A stretch of 10,991 nt of DNA from Desulfotignum sp. (GTDB lineage Bacteria; Desulfobacterota; Desulfobacteria; Desulfobacterales; Desulfobacteraceae), in contig JAABRW010000381.1 of assembly GCA_011390695.1 (NCBI GenBank), forward strand, positions 1-10,991, written 5' to 3'. The notes beneath the pieces were generated by a model. The model had not been told where the DNA came from, made no database searches, and saw nothing but the letters and a program-made list of their open reading frames with translations. Position numbers and translations under genes: made by a program. This document shows positions 1-7,315 of the stretch, in pieces. The stretch's first letter is position 1; the number at the start of each line of letters is the position of its first letter.

Positions 1-1478
1 AGGGTTTTTCCGGCTGCCTTTGCCATGCCCGCCAGCATCCGGGAAAAGACAAACTGGTGAGACGGATACAGCGCATACCAATAAGCAATGCCCAAAATTC
101 CTCTGGGCAGGAACCGGGACAAAAGTGTGAGTTCACAGCGGTCCTGGTCCTTTTGGGTGATGAGGATTTCCAGAAGGGCCTGGCCCGGCATTTTCATTTC
201 CGCCACCAGCAGGAGGCGGTGCGGTTTTTCCACTTCCAGCACCCGCCAGAAGTCAAGGGCATCCCCCACCTGGAGATGGTGTTTTGACCGCCTGCCCCGC
301 TGAAGTCCCACCCCGCCGGAGAAAACATCCAGAATACCCCGGATTTTCCACAACAGGTCGGCACTGTAATAGCCGGTAATCCCGCCTATCTGTTCTACTG
401 CCGGCCACAATTCTCTGGCGCTTGCCCGGACATCTGCTTTGTACCCGCACTTGAGTATGGTCCCGCCGGAATAATCGGAATCCCCGCAATGGGCCCACTC
501 CGGATACAGAAGTGCGCCGGCATCGGTCCAGCAAGTGTCCACCTGCTCCTGCCGGATCCGGTCCAGGGCCCGGGCAATGGCCTGGTCACAGGTGAGCAGG
601 TCCTGGGGGATGATGTTTGTGATGCGGTTTTCCGTGCACACCGTGGGCAGGCTTAGTCCTTCAGCCAAAGGTTGTGCAATGGCTGCCGGCACCGGGGTTA
701 CCAGGTGAATCCACAAAGAGGACAGTCTGGGGGTCAGCACAGGCACCGGTATCATCACCGGCGCCGGCAGGCCTGCCTGTCTGGCGAAGATGGCGAACAG
801 ATCTGTATAGGACACGATATCCGGTCCCCCGATGTCAAAGGTCTGCCCCCGGGTTTCCGGATGTTCCAGACAGCCTTTCAGGTACCCCAGCACATTGGTG
901 ATGGCAATGGGCTGGGTGGGCATGCGCACCCATTTCGGGGTGATCATGATTGGCAGCCTTTCCGCCAGATACCGCAGGATTTCAAAGCTGGCGCTGCCTG
1001 ACCCCAGGATCATGGCGGCCCGGAGTATGGTGGCAGGCACCGGCCCGCTCTGCAGGATCTGCCCCACCTCGTTTCTGGACACCAGGTGTTTACTGATATT
1101 TTTGTGGTGGATATCCCCCAGGCCCCCCAGATAGATGATATGATCCGCATCCTGGTCTGCGGCGGCCCGCACCATGTTGGCGGCCCCGGTTTTGTCCGCA
1201 TCCCGGTATCCGCCTTTCTGTGAGATCATGGAGTGCACCAGGTAATAGATGGTGCCGCATCCGGCCACGGCCTTTTGCAGGGAACCTGTGTCCATGATAT
1301 CCCCTGTGACCAGTTCCACATTGGTATTTTTGCCCCAGGGCCGGCCGGCCATTTTTGCAATCGTTCTCCCCATGGCCCGGACCCTGTAACCGGCATCCAG
1401 CAGCAGGGGAATCAGCCGGCCGGCCACATATCCAGTGGCCCCGGTCACCAGAACGGGTTTGTCTGTTTTTTTTTGCAT
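1..1478 (-). CDS. SDR-family NAD(P)-binding protein fused to DUF2867 (3' end outside window)
   Basis: The reading frame is open from the ATG at 1478-1476 to the window edge, giving 492 residues without a stop. Residues 8-20 (PVLVTGATGYVAG) are the glycine-rich dinucleotide-binding loop of an atypical/extended SDR Rossmann fold. They are followed by a YLVHSM segment near residue 90 and a GSGSASFEILRYL block near residue 160, both usual in the SDR plus DUF2867 family. The C-terminal part (about 330-490) has the DUF2867 look: DFWRVLEVEKPHRLLLVAEM, then PRGILGIAYWYALYP near residue 460. The family is usually around 480-500 residues, so only a few residues should be missing. A modest AGGGG ribosome site lies 8 nt before the ATG. 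It is probably a soluble oxidoreductase or nucleotide-sugar/lipid-modifying enzyme of unknown substrate. It is divergent from the transporter operon, so no functional link is implied. The fold assignment is firm; the function is unknown. Confidence 0.88.
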   Translation of the reverse strand, partial: MQKKTDKPVLVTGATGYVAGRLIPLLLDAGYRVRAMGRTIAKMAGRPWGKNTNVELVTGDIMDTGSLQKAVAGCGTIYYLVHSMISQKGGYRDADKTGAANMVRAAADQDADHIIYLGGLGDIHHKNISKHLVSRNEVGQILQSGPVPATILRAAMILGSGSASFEILRYLAERLPIMITPKWVRMPTQPIAITNVLGYLKGCLEHPETRGQTFDIGGPDIVSYTDLFAIFARQAGLPAPVMIPVPVLTPRLSSLWIHLVTPVPAAIAQPLAEGLSLPTVCTENRITNIIPQDLLTCDQAIARALDRIRQEQVDTCWTDAGALLYPEWAHCGDSDYSGGTILKCGYKADVRASARELWPAVEQIGGITGYYSADLLWKIRGILDVFSGGVGLQRGRRSKHHLQVGDALDFWRVLEVEKPHRLLLVAEMKMPGQALLEILITQKDQDRCELTLLSRFLPRGILGIAYWYALYPSHQFVFSRMLAGMAKAAGKT

Positions 1479-1497
1479 GGGTAATCCCCTGGCTATA

Positions 1498-1534
1498 TAT
1501 TTTCCCGTAAATTACCAAACCCCATGGGAAAATA
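1498..1534. repeat. 9-bp perfect inverted repeat, operator-like
   Basis: TATTTTCCC (1498-1506) and GGGAAAATA (1526-1534) are exact reverse complements separated by 19 nt. The spacer itself starts with the small palindrome GTAAATTAC (1507-1515). The repeat sits 20 nt upstream of the SDR start codon, where a repressor site or a 5' leader hairpin for that gene would lie. The symmetry is seen directly; the regulatory role is inferred. Confidence 0.4.
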
Positions 1535-1741
1535 CCACAAAAATATGGCTGATCATCTCCGGTTTCGGGCCATGGCAGGCAAACAGCCATTTTTATTCGA
1601 CAACAGATCCTGCACTTTGCCCGAACTGATCCGGCAATACCGGAAAAAGCATCTAAAAACTATAGATCCAGCTGGAAACAGTGGATGCAGCCAGGGCTTT
1701 ATAGGCCTGGCCGAAGATTTTTCAGATTACAAAATTCCCCC

Positions 1742-1771
1742 TTGGCTTCAGGATTGGTATTGTGCTATAGC
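1742..1771 (+). promoter_or_regulatory. Possible promoter of the TAXI-TRAP/CoA-transferase operon
   Basis: TTGGCT (1742-1747) lies 18 nt before TATAGC (1766-1771). The TG at 1763-1764, one base before the hexamer, gives the extended -10 pattern TGnTATA. It would start transcription near 1778 and leave a leader of roughly 145 nt before the TAXI gene. Each hexamer matches consensus at only 4 of 6 positions, so this is a weak prediction by eye. Confidence 0.25.
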
Positions 1772-1822
1772 CTATCTAGAACAACCAGCAAAACCGATAT
1801 CAATACAATTTGTCAACAAAAA

Positions 1823-1840
1823 AAGGAGGTGATGGTATAG
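1823..1840 (+). promoter_or_regulatory. Perfect Shine-Dalgarno followed by a two-codon frame
   Basis: AAGGAGGTGAT (1823-1833) is a full-length complement of the 16S rRNA 3' end. The ATG that overlaps it (1832-1834) reads Met-Val-stop, and no other start codon with useful spacing opens a frame. The operon's first gene starts about 90 nt further on with its own site. It could be a translational leader or standby site, a relic of a lost gene, or chance in a purine-rich stretch. Confidence 0.35.
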
Positions 1841-1908
1841 AACAGCCGGATATCGCATTTTCGCAAAAGATGCACGTTTTTTCATCAAACAGGTTTGCCT
1901 AATTCATA

Positions 1909-1915
1909 AAAGGAG
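1909..1915 (+). promoter_or_regulatory. Ribosome binding site of the TAXI gene
   Basis: AAAGGAG lies 9 nt upstream of the ATG at 1925. This decides the start: the in-frame ATG at 1916 directly abuts the Shine-Dalgarno and cannot be served by it. Starting at 1925 also puts the basic MKK of the signal peptide at the N-terminus. Confidence 0.7.
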
Positions 1916-1924
1916 ATGGGTCCA

Positions 1925-2893
1925 ATGAAGAAAATACAGATCATGGTTTTTGTTGTATGTACCGCCCTGGTTTTCGCAGGGACTGCGGTTGCCAAAACAA
2001 CCTTCATCGGCATCGGCACAGGGGGCACCGGCGGGATTTATTATCCCTATGGCGGCGGTGTGGCTGAAATCTGGTCCAAACATGTGGACGGCGTAAAAGC
2101 GGTGGCGGAAGTCACCGGGGCCAGTGTTGAAAACATCAAACTGGCCAATAAGGGAGAAACCGTCATCGGACTTGTCATGGGTGATGTTGCCATGGCCGCC
2201 TACAACGGTACTGATGCATTCAAGGACAAAAAACAGAATGTGCTCTCCATGGCCACCATGTATCCCAACCTGCTCCAGGTGGTTACCCTGAAAAAAAGCG
2301 GCATTACCAATATCGAACAGGTCAAGGGCAGAAACATCAGCACCGGCAGTCCGGGCAGCGGCACCAATTTCATGGCGGAAGCTGTGTTAAAAGCGTTGGA
2401 CATTCCTTTGGATTCATACAAAGACAGCCGTCTGTCCTTTACTGAGAGTGCCAATGCACTGCGGGACGGCACCATTGACGTGGGGATCTGGTGTGTGGGA
2501 CCGGGTACCAGTTCCATTCTGGATCTGGCCACCACCCATGATATCAGGATACTGTCCTTTACACCGGAACAGACACAAAAAATTCTGGCGGCTGAAGAGA
2601 CCTATGCTGCTGTGGATCTTTCCGGCGGGGTATACCGCGGGGTTGATGAAGATGTCCCCACCATTGGCGTGTGGAATGTGATAATCTGCCAGACATCCCT
2701 TGAAACGGACCTGGTGTATAAACTGGCAAAAGCCTTGTTTGAAAATAATGATTATATGAAGAAAATTCACCCGACTGCAGCATACACCATTCCTGAAAAC
2801 TCGGTAAAATATTCGCCTATTCCACTGCATCCGGGTACCATTAAATATCTGGAAGAAAAAGGGTTCAGTGTACCTGAAAAGATGATACCCTGA
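1925..2893 (+). CDS. TAXI-family TRAP transporter solute-binding protein
   Basis: This 322-residue protein is the periplasmic receptor of a TRAP transporter: it binds an organic anion and hands it to the membrane permease. Residues 1-23 are a typical Sec signal peptide (MKK, hydrophobic core, AVA before a likely cut ahead of Lys24). The mature protein opens with the TAXI hallmark GTGGTGGIYYP (31-41). It also carries STGSPGSGT (139-147), a ligand-binding-lobe motif of the family, and a LHPGTIKYLEEKG segment near the C-terminus, typical of TAXI proteins. The length is normal. It is the first gene of the operon, 28 nt ahead of the DUF1850 gene, with the fused permease next; that order is usual for TAXI systems. 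The ligand cannot be read from sequence. Known or proposed TAXI ligands include glutamate and other C4-C5 acids, and the CoA-transferase genes downstream point to a carboxylic acid. Confidence 0.95.
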   Translation: MKKIQIMVFVVCTALVFAGTAVAKTTFIGIGTGGTGGIYYPYGGGVAEIWSKHVDGVKAVAEVTGASVENIKLANKGETVIGLVMGDVAMAAYNGTDAFKDKKQNVLSMATMYPNLLQVVTLKKSGITNIEQVKGRNISTGSPGSGTNFMAEAVLKALDIPLDSYKDSRLSFTESANALRDGTIDVGIWCVGPGTSSILDLATTHDIRILSFTPEQTQKILAAEETYAAVDLSGGVYRGVDEDVPTIGVWNVIICQTSLETDLVYKLAKALFENNDYMKKIHPTAAYTIPENSVKYSPIPLHPGTIKYLEEKGFSVPEKMIP

Positions 2894-2921
2894 AAAAGTA
2901 TGCAAAAGAAAGACTGATAAA

Positions 2922-3488
2922 ATGACCAGGCCGGGTTTCATTCTTACTATGGGGCTGCTTGGCCTGGTCCTGCTGCTTGTTCCGGCGGTGTGGCTGTTTC
3001 CGGTGGGACTGGCCCTGCATGTCACGTTGGTGGCGGACAATACCCCTGTTCTGGTATTGCCCATGGAACCGGGAGAACAGTTCACCCTGCATTATTACCA
3101 TTCAGTGGAACATGCCCCCATATGGGAAACCCACAGTATGGATAAAACCGGTGCCATTTTTATTGAAGAAGAACGGTATGAAAAATTTGGTGCCGGTATG
3201 GGGAAAATGCCCGGCACAGGCCGGATGGTGCAAAAGGGGAAATATGAAGCCATTGTGGATATGCACCTGCCGGTGGGGGCGTTTGTTTTGCGGGTGGGAA
3301 GTCCGGGGGTGGACCATACCATTATCTGGCGGGACAGGCGGTTCAACCTTTCAGGAAAAATACCCCATGAATCAGTGCGGTTTTCCGGAGAGCCTGTAAA
3401 GGTGTTCCATAAAATGCGCAGTTCTCATGGATTCTGGCAGATCCATCCATGGCCTGAACCACAACCTCAGAGGGAAAACAATGACTGA
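2922..3488 (+). CDS. DUF1850 protein, TAXI-TRAP-associated
   Basis: This 188-residue protein has an N-terminal hydrophobic segment (about residues 5-32) that should anchor it in, or carry it across, the inner membrane. The DUF1850 signature follows: YHSVEHAPIWE (59-69), then YEKFGAGM (86-93), with conserved His60, Ser61, Glu69 and the FGAGM loop. DUF1850 genes are commonly found between a TAXI receptor gene and a 4TM/12TM TRAP permease gene, exactly as here. The role is not established; an accessory periplasmic part of the transporter is the obvious inference. The start at 2922 has only a weak ribosome site, so translation may depend on the gene upstream. Its last 8 nt overlap the permease start, indicating translational coupling. 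The family call is firm, the function unknown. Confidence 0.88.
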   Translation: MTRPGFILTMGLLGLVLLLVPAVWLFPVGLALHVTLVADNTPVLVLPMEPGEQFTLHYYHSVEHAPIWETHSMDKTGAIFIEEERYEKFGAGMGKMPGTGRMVQKGKYEAIVDMHLPVGAFVLRVGSPGVDHTIIWRDRRFNLSGKIPHESVRFSGEPVKVFHKMRSSHGFWQIHPWPEPQPQRENND

Positions 3489-5472
3489 AACCGGCATGCC
3501 GGAAAAAAAGGCGCCTCATAAAGAGAAAAACGTTTCTTCAGAAACAAATACCCTGATGAAAACAACCGCCTGGGTGGTCATGGTGATTGCGGTCAGCCTG
3601 AGTCTGTACCAGTTATATACCGCCGGGGTGATCGCCTTGACAGCCCTGGTCCAGCGGTCCATTCACCTGGGGGCTATTTTGAGCCTGGCTTTTCTGCTCA
3701 AACCCGCATTTCCCGGCCTGAAAAAAAACAAACTTACCTTTTGGGTTGTTCTGGACTGGATCCTGGCGGGACTGTCTGTATACTGCACCTATTATATCTG
3801 CAGCAACCTGTCTGCTATTTTTGACCGCCAGGGGGACTGGCTCTTCCAGGACCGGGTTGTCAGCATCATGGGGGTTCTTCTGGTGCTGGAAGCCTGCCGC
3901 CGGGTCATCGGGTTTTTCATGACCGCCATCTGTGCCGTCAGTATCTGTTATGCTTTGTACGGACCCTATATGCCCGAACTGATCATCCACAAAGGGTACA
4001 GCGTTGAACGGATCGTCACCACTTTGTGGCTCACCACGGAAGGCATTTTCGGCCTGCCCATCGGGGTGGCTGCCACGTTTGTATTTGTTTTTGTGCTGTT
4101 CGGCGCCATTCTGGAAACCACCGGCGGCGGGGCGTTTTTCATTGACATGGCCTATGCTTTGACCGGCCGGTTTTCAGGGGGGCCTGCAAAAGCCTCTGTG
4201 GTGGCATCCGGATTCATGGGGTCGGTGTCCGGATCTGCGGTGGGCAATGTGGCAGCCACCGGATCTTTTACCATCCCCATGATGAAAAAGGTGGGATACC
4301 GCCCCCATATGGCCGGGGCCATCGAGGCTGCCGCGTCCACCGGAGGCCAGCTCATGCCGCCCATCATGGGGGCCGGGGCATTTTTAATGGCGGAATTCAC
4401 CAACACCAATTACCTGACCATTATCAAAGTGGCCCTTGTGCCTGCTGTCATGTACTATATCACGGTGCTGGTATTTGTGCACTATGAAGCCAAAAAATTC
4501 GGTTTGAAAGGCCAGCCAAAAGAAAACCTGCCAAAACTCACCAAAGTGATTAAAAACGGTCTGCACTTTATTATCCCTGTGCTGATACTGATCTATGTGC
4601 TGGTGTCCAACTACTCTCCCATGATGGCCGGATTCATCGCTGTTGTCAGTACCCTTTTCATCAGTATTCTTGTGAATTTTATCCGCTGGATACTGGATCG
4701 CCGCAAAGAAACCGGTATTTTCGGGTTTGTGTCAAGCGAGTTGAGACTGCTGGTCAAGGCCCTTGAAAACGGGGCGAAAAATGCGGTCATGGTATCAGTG
4801 GCCTGTGCTGCTGCCGGCATCATTGTGGGCATTGTCAGCCTCACCGGCATGGGGCTGAAATTTTCCAGCCTGGTGCTGGAATTGAGTTTCGGGATAAAAG
4901 CGCTGGCCATTCTTCTCATTGCCGGCGCATCCCTGGTGCTGGGCATGGGGCTGCCTGTCACTGCCAGTTACATTGTCCTGGCCACCCTGGCCGGGCCTGC
5001 CCTCATGGATATGGGGGTACCCATCATGGTGGCCCATATGATTGTTTTCTGGTATTCCCAGGACTCCAATGTCACCCCGCCGGTGAGCCTTGCCAGCTTT
5101 GCCGGGGCAGCCATTGCAAAGGCCAGCCCCATGCGCACCGCATTTACCTCGTGGAAACTGGCAAAAGGGCTTTACATCATCCCCCTTGTTATGGCATACA
5201 GACCCCTTCTGGGAATGGGAGAAAATTATGAGCTGCTGCACTGGGAAGTGATCCTCACTATGATAACCACCACCCTCGGCCTGGTTGCCTTTGCCTCGGC
5301 CCTGGAGCGCTATTTCATACGAAGGGCAACCCTTGTGGAGACCATACTTTTCTGGCTGGCAGCACTGGGGCTGCTCTGGACATCTTTCTGGATGGAAGCA
5401 GCAGGGTTCATAATGCTGATAACTGCCATGGGCCTTCAAAAGTTTTATCCTGAAACCCGGCATACTGGATAG
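3481..5472 (+). CDS. TRAP transporter permease, 4TM/12TM fusion (DctQM-like, TAXI type)
   Basis: This 663-residue integral membrane protein couples solute uptake to an ion gradient. The N-terminal portion (to about residue 185) is the small DctQ-like four-helix part, with the LEACRRVIGFF segment usual for it. The rest is the large DctM-like part: FGAILETTGGG (207-217), SGSAVGNVAATGSF (250-263), LGMGLPVTASY (487-497) and QDSNVTPPVSLASFAG (527-542) are its conserved re-entrant-loop and substrate-path motifs. It ends soon after the DctM core, so the DUF3394 extension of longer relatives is absent. I start at ATG 3481 rather than the in-frame ATG at 3427: AGAGGGA (3469-3475) lies 6 nt before 3481, and the earlier start would add 18 polar residues deep inside the DUF1850 gene. 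The permease pairs with the TAXI receptor two genes upstream. Confidence 0.95.
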   Translation: MTETGMPEKKAPHKEKNVSSETNTLMKTTAWVVMVIAVSLSLYQLYTAGVIALTALVQRSIHLGAILSLAFLLKPAFPGLKKNKLTFWVVLDWILAGLSVYCTYYICSNLSAIFDRQGDWLFQDRVVSIMGVLLVLEACRRVIGFFMTAICAVSICYALYGPYMPELIIHKGYSVERIVTTLWLTTEGIFGLPIGVAATFVFVFVLFGAILETTGGGAFFIDMAYALTGRFSGGPAKASVVASGFMGSVSGSAVGNVAATGSFTIPMMKKVGYRPHMAGAIEAAASTGGQLMPPIMGAGAFLMAEFTNTNYLTIIKVALVPAVMYYITVLVFVHYEAKKFGLKGQPKENLPKLTKVIKNGLHFIIPVLILIYVLVSNYSPMMAGFIAVVSTLFISILVNFIRWILDRRKETGIFGFVSSELRLLVKALENGAKNAVMVSVACAAAGIIVGIVSLTGMGLKFSSLVLELSFGIKALAILLIAGASLVLGMGLPVTASYIVLATLAGPALMDMGVPIMVAHMIVFWYSQDSNVTPPVSLASFAGAAIAKASPMRTAFTSWKLAKGLYIIPLVMAYRPLLGMGENYELLHWEVILTMITTTLGLVAFASALERYFIRRATLVETILFWLAALGLLWTSFWMEAAGFIMLITAMGLQKFYPETRHTG

Positions 5473-5509
5473 AGATAATTGCAAAATTCAGGGGACATGA
5501 CAAAAATCA

Positions 5510-5527
5510 ACGCATAAAACGCATAAA
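5510..5527 (+). repeat. Tandem 9-bp direct repeat upstream of the CoA-transferase genes
   Basis: ACGCATAAA occurs twice back to back (5510-5518 and 5519-5527) in the 80-nt gap between the permease and CoA-transferase A genes, 25 nt before the latter's start. It could be a small duplication or a site for a regulator or RNA-processing factor. The repeat is seen directly; any function is a guess. Confidence 0.45.
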
Positions 5528-5552
5528 TAGATAAGGACATCAGGCAGGTAAA

Positions 5553-6530
5553 ATGGACAATGATACAGACAAAACAATGCCGCTCAGGGAAGCGGTCAGC
5601 CGTTATGTGAAAAAGGGGGCCCATATTTCCATCGGCGGGTTTACCTTGAACCGGAACCCCATGGCAGCGGTGTATGAAATCATACGCCAGAACATAACGG
5701 ATCTGCATTTATATGCCCACTCCAACGGCACCGGCCTGGATGAACTCATCGGCGCAGGATGCATCTCAAAGCTGGAAATCGCCTATGGGGGAAACGGAAA
5801 AGCCGCCCCCACCTGTATCCGGTTTGCCAGAGCCATCCAGGACAATGACATTGTATTTGAAGATTATTCCAATTATATGATGAGCCTGCGGTTCATGGCC
5901 GGGGCTATGGGGGTGCCGTTTTTGCCCACCCTTTCCGGCCTGGGATCGGATATTGTGTCAACATGGGGATTTTCCGAATCCCTGCGCCGGTCAGATCCCA
6001 AAATTGTGGACAGAAAACTGGCAGTGGTGGACAACCCCTTCGGGAACTGGGGCGGAGCCCAAAAAGTGGTGGCCGTGCCGGCCATCACCCCGGATGTCAC
6101 CATCATCCATGTGCAGAAGGCGGATGCCATGGGAACCTGCAGCATAAAGGGCCTGGCCTTTGCAGACGTGGAACAGGTCAAGGCATCCAGACATGTCATT
6201 GTTACCTGTGAAAACCTGGTGGAAAAAGCGGAACTGCGCAAAAACCCGGATATGAACCAGATTCCCTTTATTCATGTGACCGCGGTCTGCCATGTGCCTT
6301 TCGGGGGCTATCCCACAGCAGTATACGGCCATTATGATTATGATTCCCGGTACCTGAAAAGATTTGCTGCAGCTGCAAAAGACAAAGATGCCTTTAAAGC
6401 CTATCAGGATACCTGGGTTTACGGGGTGAACAGCCATGAACAGTTTTTACAGCAGGTGGGCAAAGACCGGCTTGCGGCCATTGCAGCAGACCCTGAAACC
6501 GGTTACAGCGTGAATATGAAAAGAGATTGA
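5553..6530 (+). CDS. gctA: Glutaconate-type CoA-transferase, subunit A
   Basis: This 325-residue protein is the alpha subunit of a family I CoA-transferase, which moves CoA from a donor such as acetyl-CoA to a free carboxylic acid. It follows the Acidaminococcus glutaconate CoA-transferase A chain almost end to end as I remember that sequence. Points of agreement include an N-terminal REAVSRYVKKGAHISIGGF, VYEIIRQNITDL (about 42-53), KVVAVPAITPDVTIIHVQKA (172-191), HVIVTCENLVEKAELRKNP (213-231), and a YDYDSRYLKRF block followed by a conserved C-terminal helix region. The length (325 against about 320) is normal. The catalytic Glu lies in subunit B, the next gene. The start at 5553 is favoured by a weak AGGCAGG site; ATG 5577 has none. 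It follows the TRAP permease after 80 nt and probably shares its transcript. The exact acid is not certain, because this family also covers related C4-C5 acids. Confidence 0.9.
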   Translation: MDNDTDKTMPLREAVSRYVKKGAHISIGGFTLNRNPMAAVYEIIRQNITDLHLYAHSNGTGLDELIGAGCISKLEIAYGGNGKAAPTCIRFARAIQDNDIVFEDYSNYMMSLRFMAGAMGVPFLPTLSGLGSDIVSTWGFSESLRRSDPKIVDRKLAVVDNPFGNWGGAQKVVAVPAITPDVTIIHVQKADAMGTCSIKGLAFADVEQVKASRHVIVTCENLVEKAELRKNPDMNQIPFIHVTAVCHVPFGGYPTAVYGHYDYDSRYLKRFAAAAKDKDAFKAYQDTWVYGVNSHEQFLQQVGKDRLAAIAADPETGYSVNMKRD

Positions 6531-6535
6531 TTATT

Positions 6536-7315
6536 ATGGATATGTCTTACACCCCCAAGGAAATCATGACCATCATGGCAGCCAGGGAAATCAAAAACGG
6601 TGACATTGTTTTCAGCGGCACCGGTATTTCCATGCTGGCAGCCATGGCAGCTAAGAAAATCAATGCCCCGGACAGCGTGATTTTTTTTGAAACCGGTGCC
6701 ATGGACTCACTTTTGGAGGAAATTCCCTTTGCAGTGGCAGATCCCAGGATCATGTACTGGGCAGCGGCCAATGCCAGTCTCACCGATGCCTTTGCCACCA
6801 TGCAGAACCGCATCACCGGGGACCGGGTCATTGCCGTTTTAGGGGCGGCTCAGATCGATATGTACGGCAATCTGAACACCACCTGCATCGGGGATTATTT
6901 TTCCCCGGATATCCGGTTTTCCGGCAGCGGCGGGGGGTGTGATGTGGCCAGTTTTGTGCCCCGGTGCATTGCATTCATGCAGCATGAAAAACGCAAATTT
7001 GTGAACCGGCTGGACTATCTCACCAGCCCGGGGCAGCTGTCCGGCAATGGATCCCGGGAGGCGGCAGGCCTGCGGCCCGGCGGGGTCAGTGTGGTGGTCA
7101 CCAACCTGGGGGTGATGCGGTTTGCCACAGATACCGGCAAAATGTATCTGGACCAATACTATCCAGGCACCACACCGGGAATGGTCCTTGAAAACACCCA
7201 GTTTAAAATGGATGTGGCCCGGGCGGTCCAGGCCCTGCCCCCCACGGAAACCGAGCTGAAAATCCTGCGGGAAAACTGCGATCCCCAAAGACTGATTCTC
7301 GGCCCTGCCGGGTAA
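6536..7315 (+). CDS. gctB: Glutaconate-type CoA-transferase, subunit B (catalytic)
   Basis: This 259-residue beta subunit carries the active-site glutamate that forms the enzyme-CoA thioester. Glu52 in FFETGAMDS (50-58) matches the position of the catalytic Glu54 of Acidaminococcus GctB. Other family blocks are GAAQIDMYGNLNTTCIGDY, FSGSGGGCDVASF, MQHEKRKFVNRLDYLTSPG, VVVTNLGVMRF and a C-terminal VLENTQF. Length and order agree with GctB. I chose ATG 6536, five nt after the subunit A stop, with AAGAGA about 9 nt upstream. A TTG at 6527 overlapping that stop would add three residues but has no room for a ribosome site; ATG 6542 is also possible. With subunit A it should form a soluble heteromultimer. 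A terminator overlaps its stop codon, so it is the last gene of the operon. Substrate preference is not determined by sequence. Confidence 0.9.
   Translation: MDMSYTPKEIMTIMAAREIKNGDIVFSGTGISMLAAMAAKKINAPDSVIFFETGAMDSLLEEIPFAVADPRIMYWAAANASLTDAFATMQNRITGDRVIAVLGAAQIDMYGNLNTTCIGDYFSPDIRFSGSGGGCDVASFVPRCIAFMQHEKRKFVNRLDYLTSPGQLSGNGSREAAGLRPGGVSVVVTNLGVMRFATDTGKMYLDQYYPGTTPGMVLENTQFKMDVARAVQALPPTETELKILRENCDPQRLILGPAG

Larger units (their letters stand above)
1479..1924. other. Divergent intergenic region
   Basis: These 446 bases separate the minus-strand SDR gene from the plus-strand transporter operon and must hold both promoters. They contain an inverted repeat beside the SDR start, a possible extended -10 promoter near 1742-1771, and a perfect but apparently unused Shine-Dalgarno at 1823-1833. 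A 102-codon plus-strand frame (1524-1832) crosses the region. It lacks a ribosome site, its product resembles no family I know, and I do not call it a gene. Confidence 0.6.

Noticed and set aside
1810..1841. TTGTCA/TATAGA as a sigma-70 promoter for the operon
   Set aside because: The -35 match is good, but the 20-nt spacing is too long and the spacer is the Shine-Dalgarno-like stretch; the 1742-1771 pair fits somewhat better.
2414..3085. Minus-strand open frame (223 codons) across the TAXI/DUF1850 junction
   Set aside because: It is antisense to two supported genes and to the short gap between them, with no family resemblance.
4795..5484. Minus-strand open frame (229 codons) opposite the TRAP permease
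   Set aside because: The plus-strand permease has clear conserved motifs throughout; the antisense product is low-quality and unrecognised.
6527..6535. TTG at 6527 as the start of CoA-transferase B
   Set aside because: It overlaps the subunit A stop in the right way for coupling, but leaves no room for a ribosome site; ATG 6536 has AAGAGA at good spacing.
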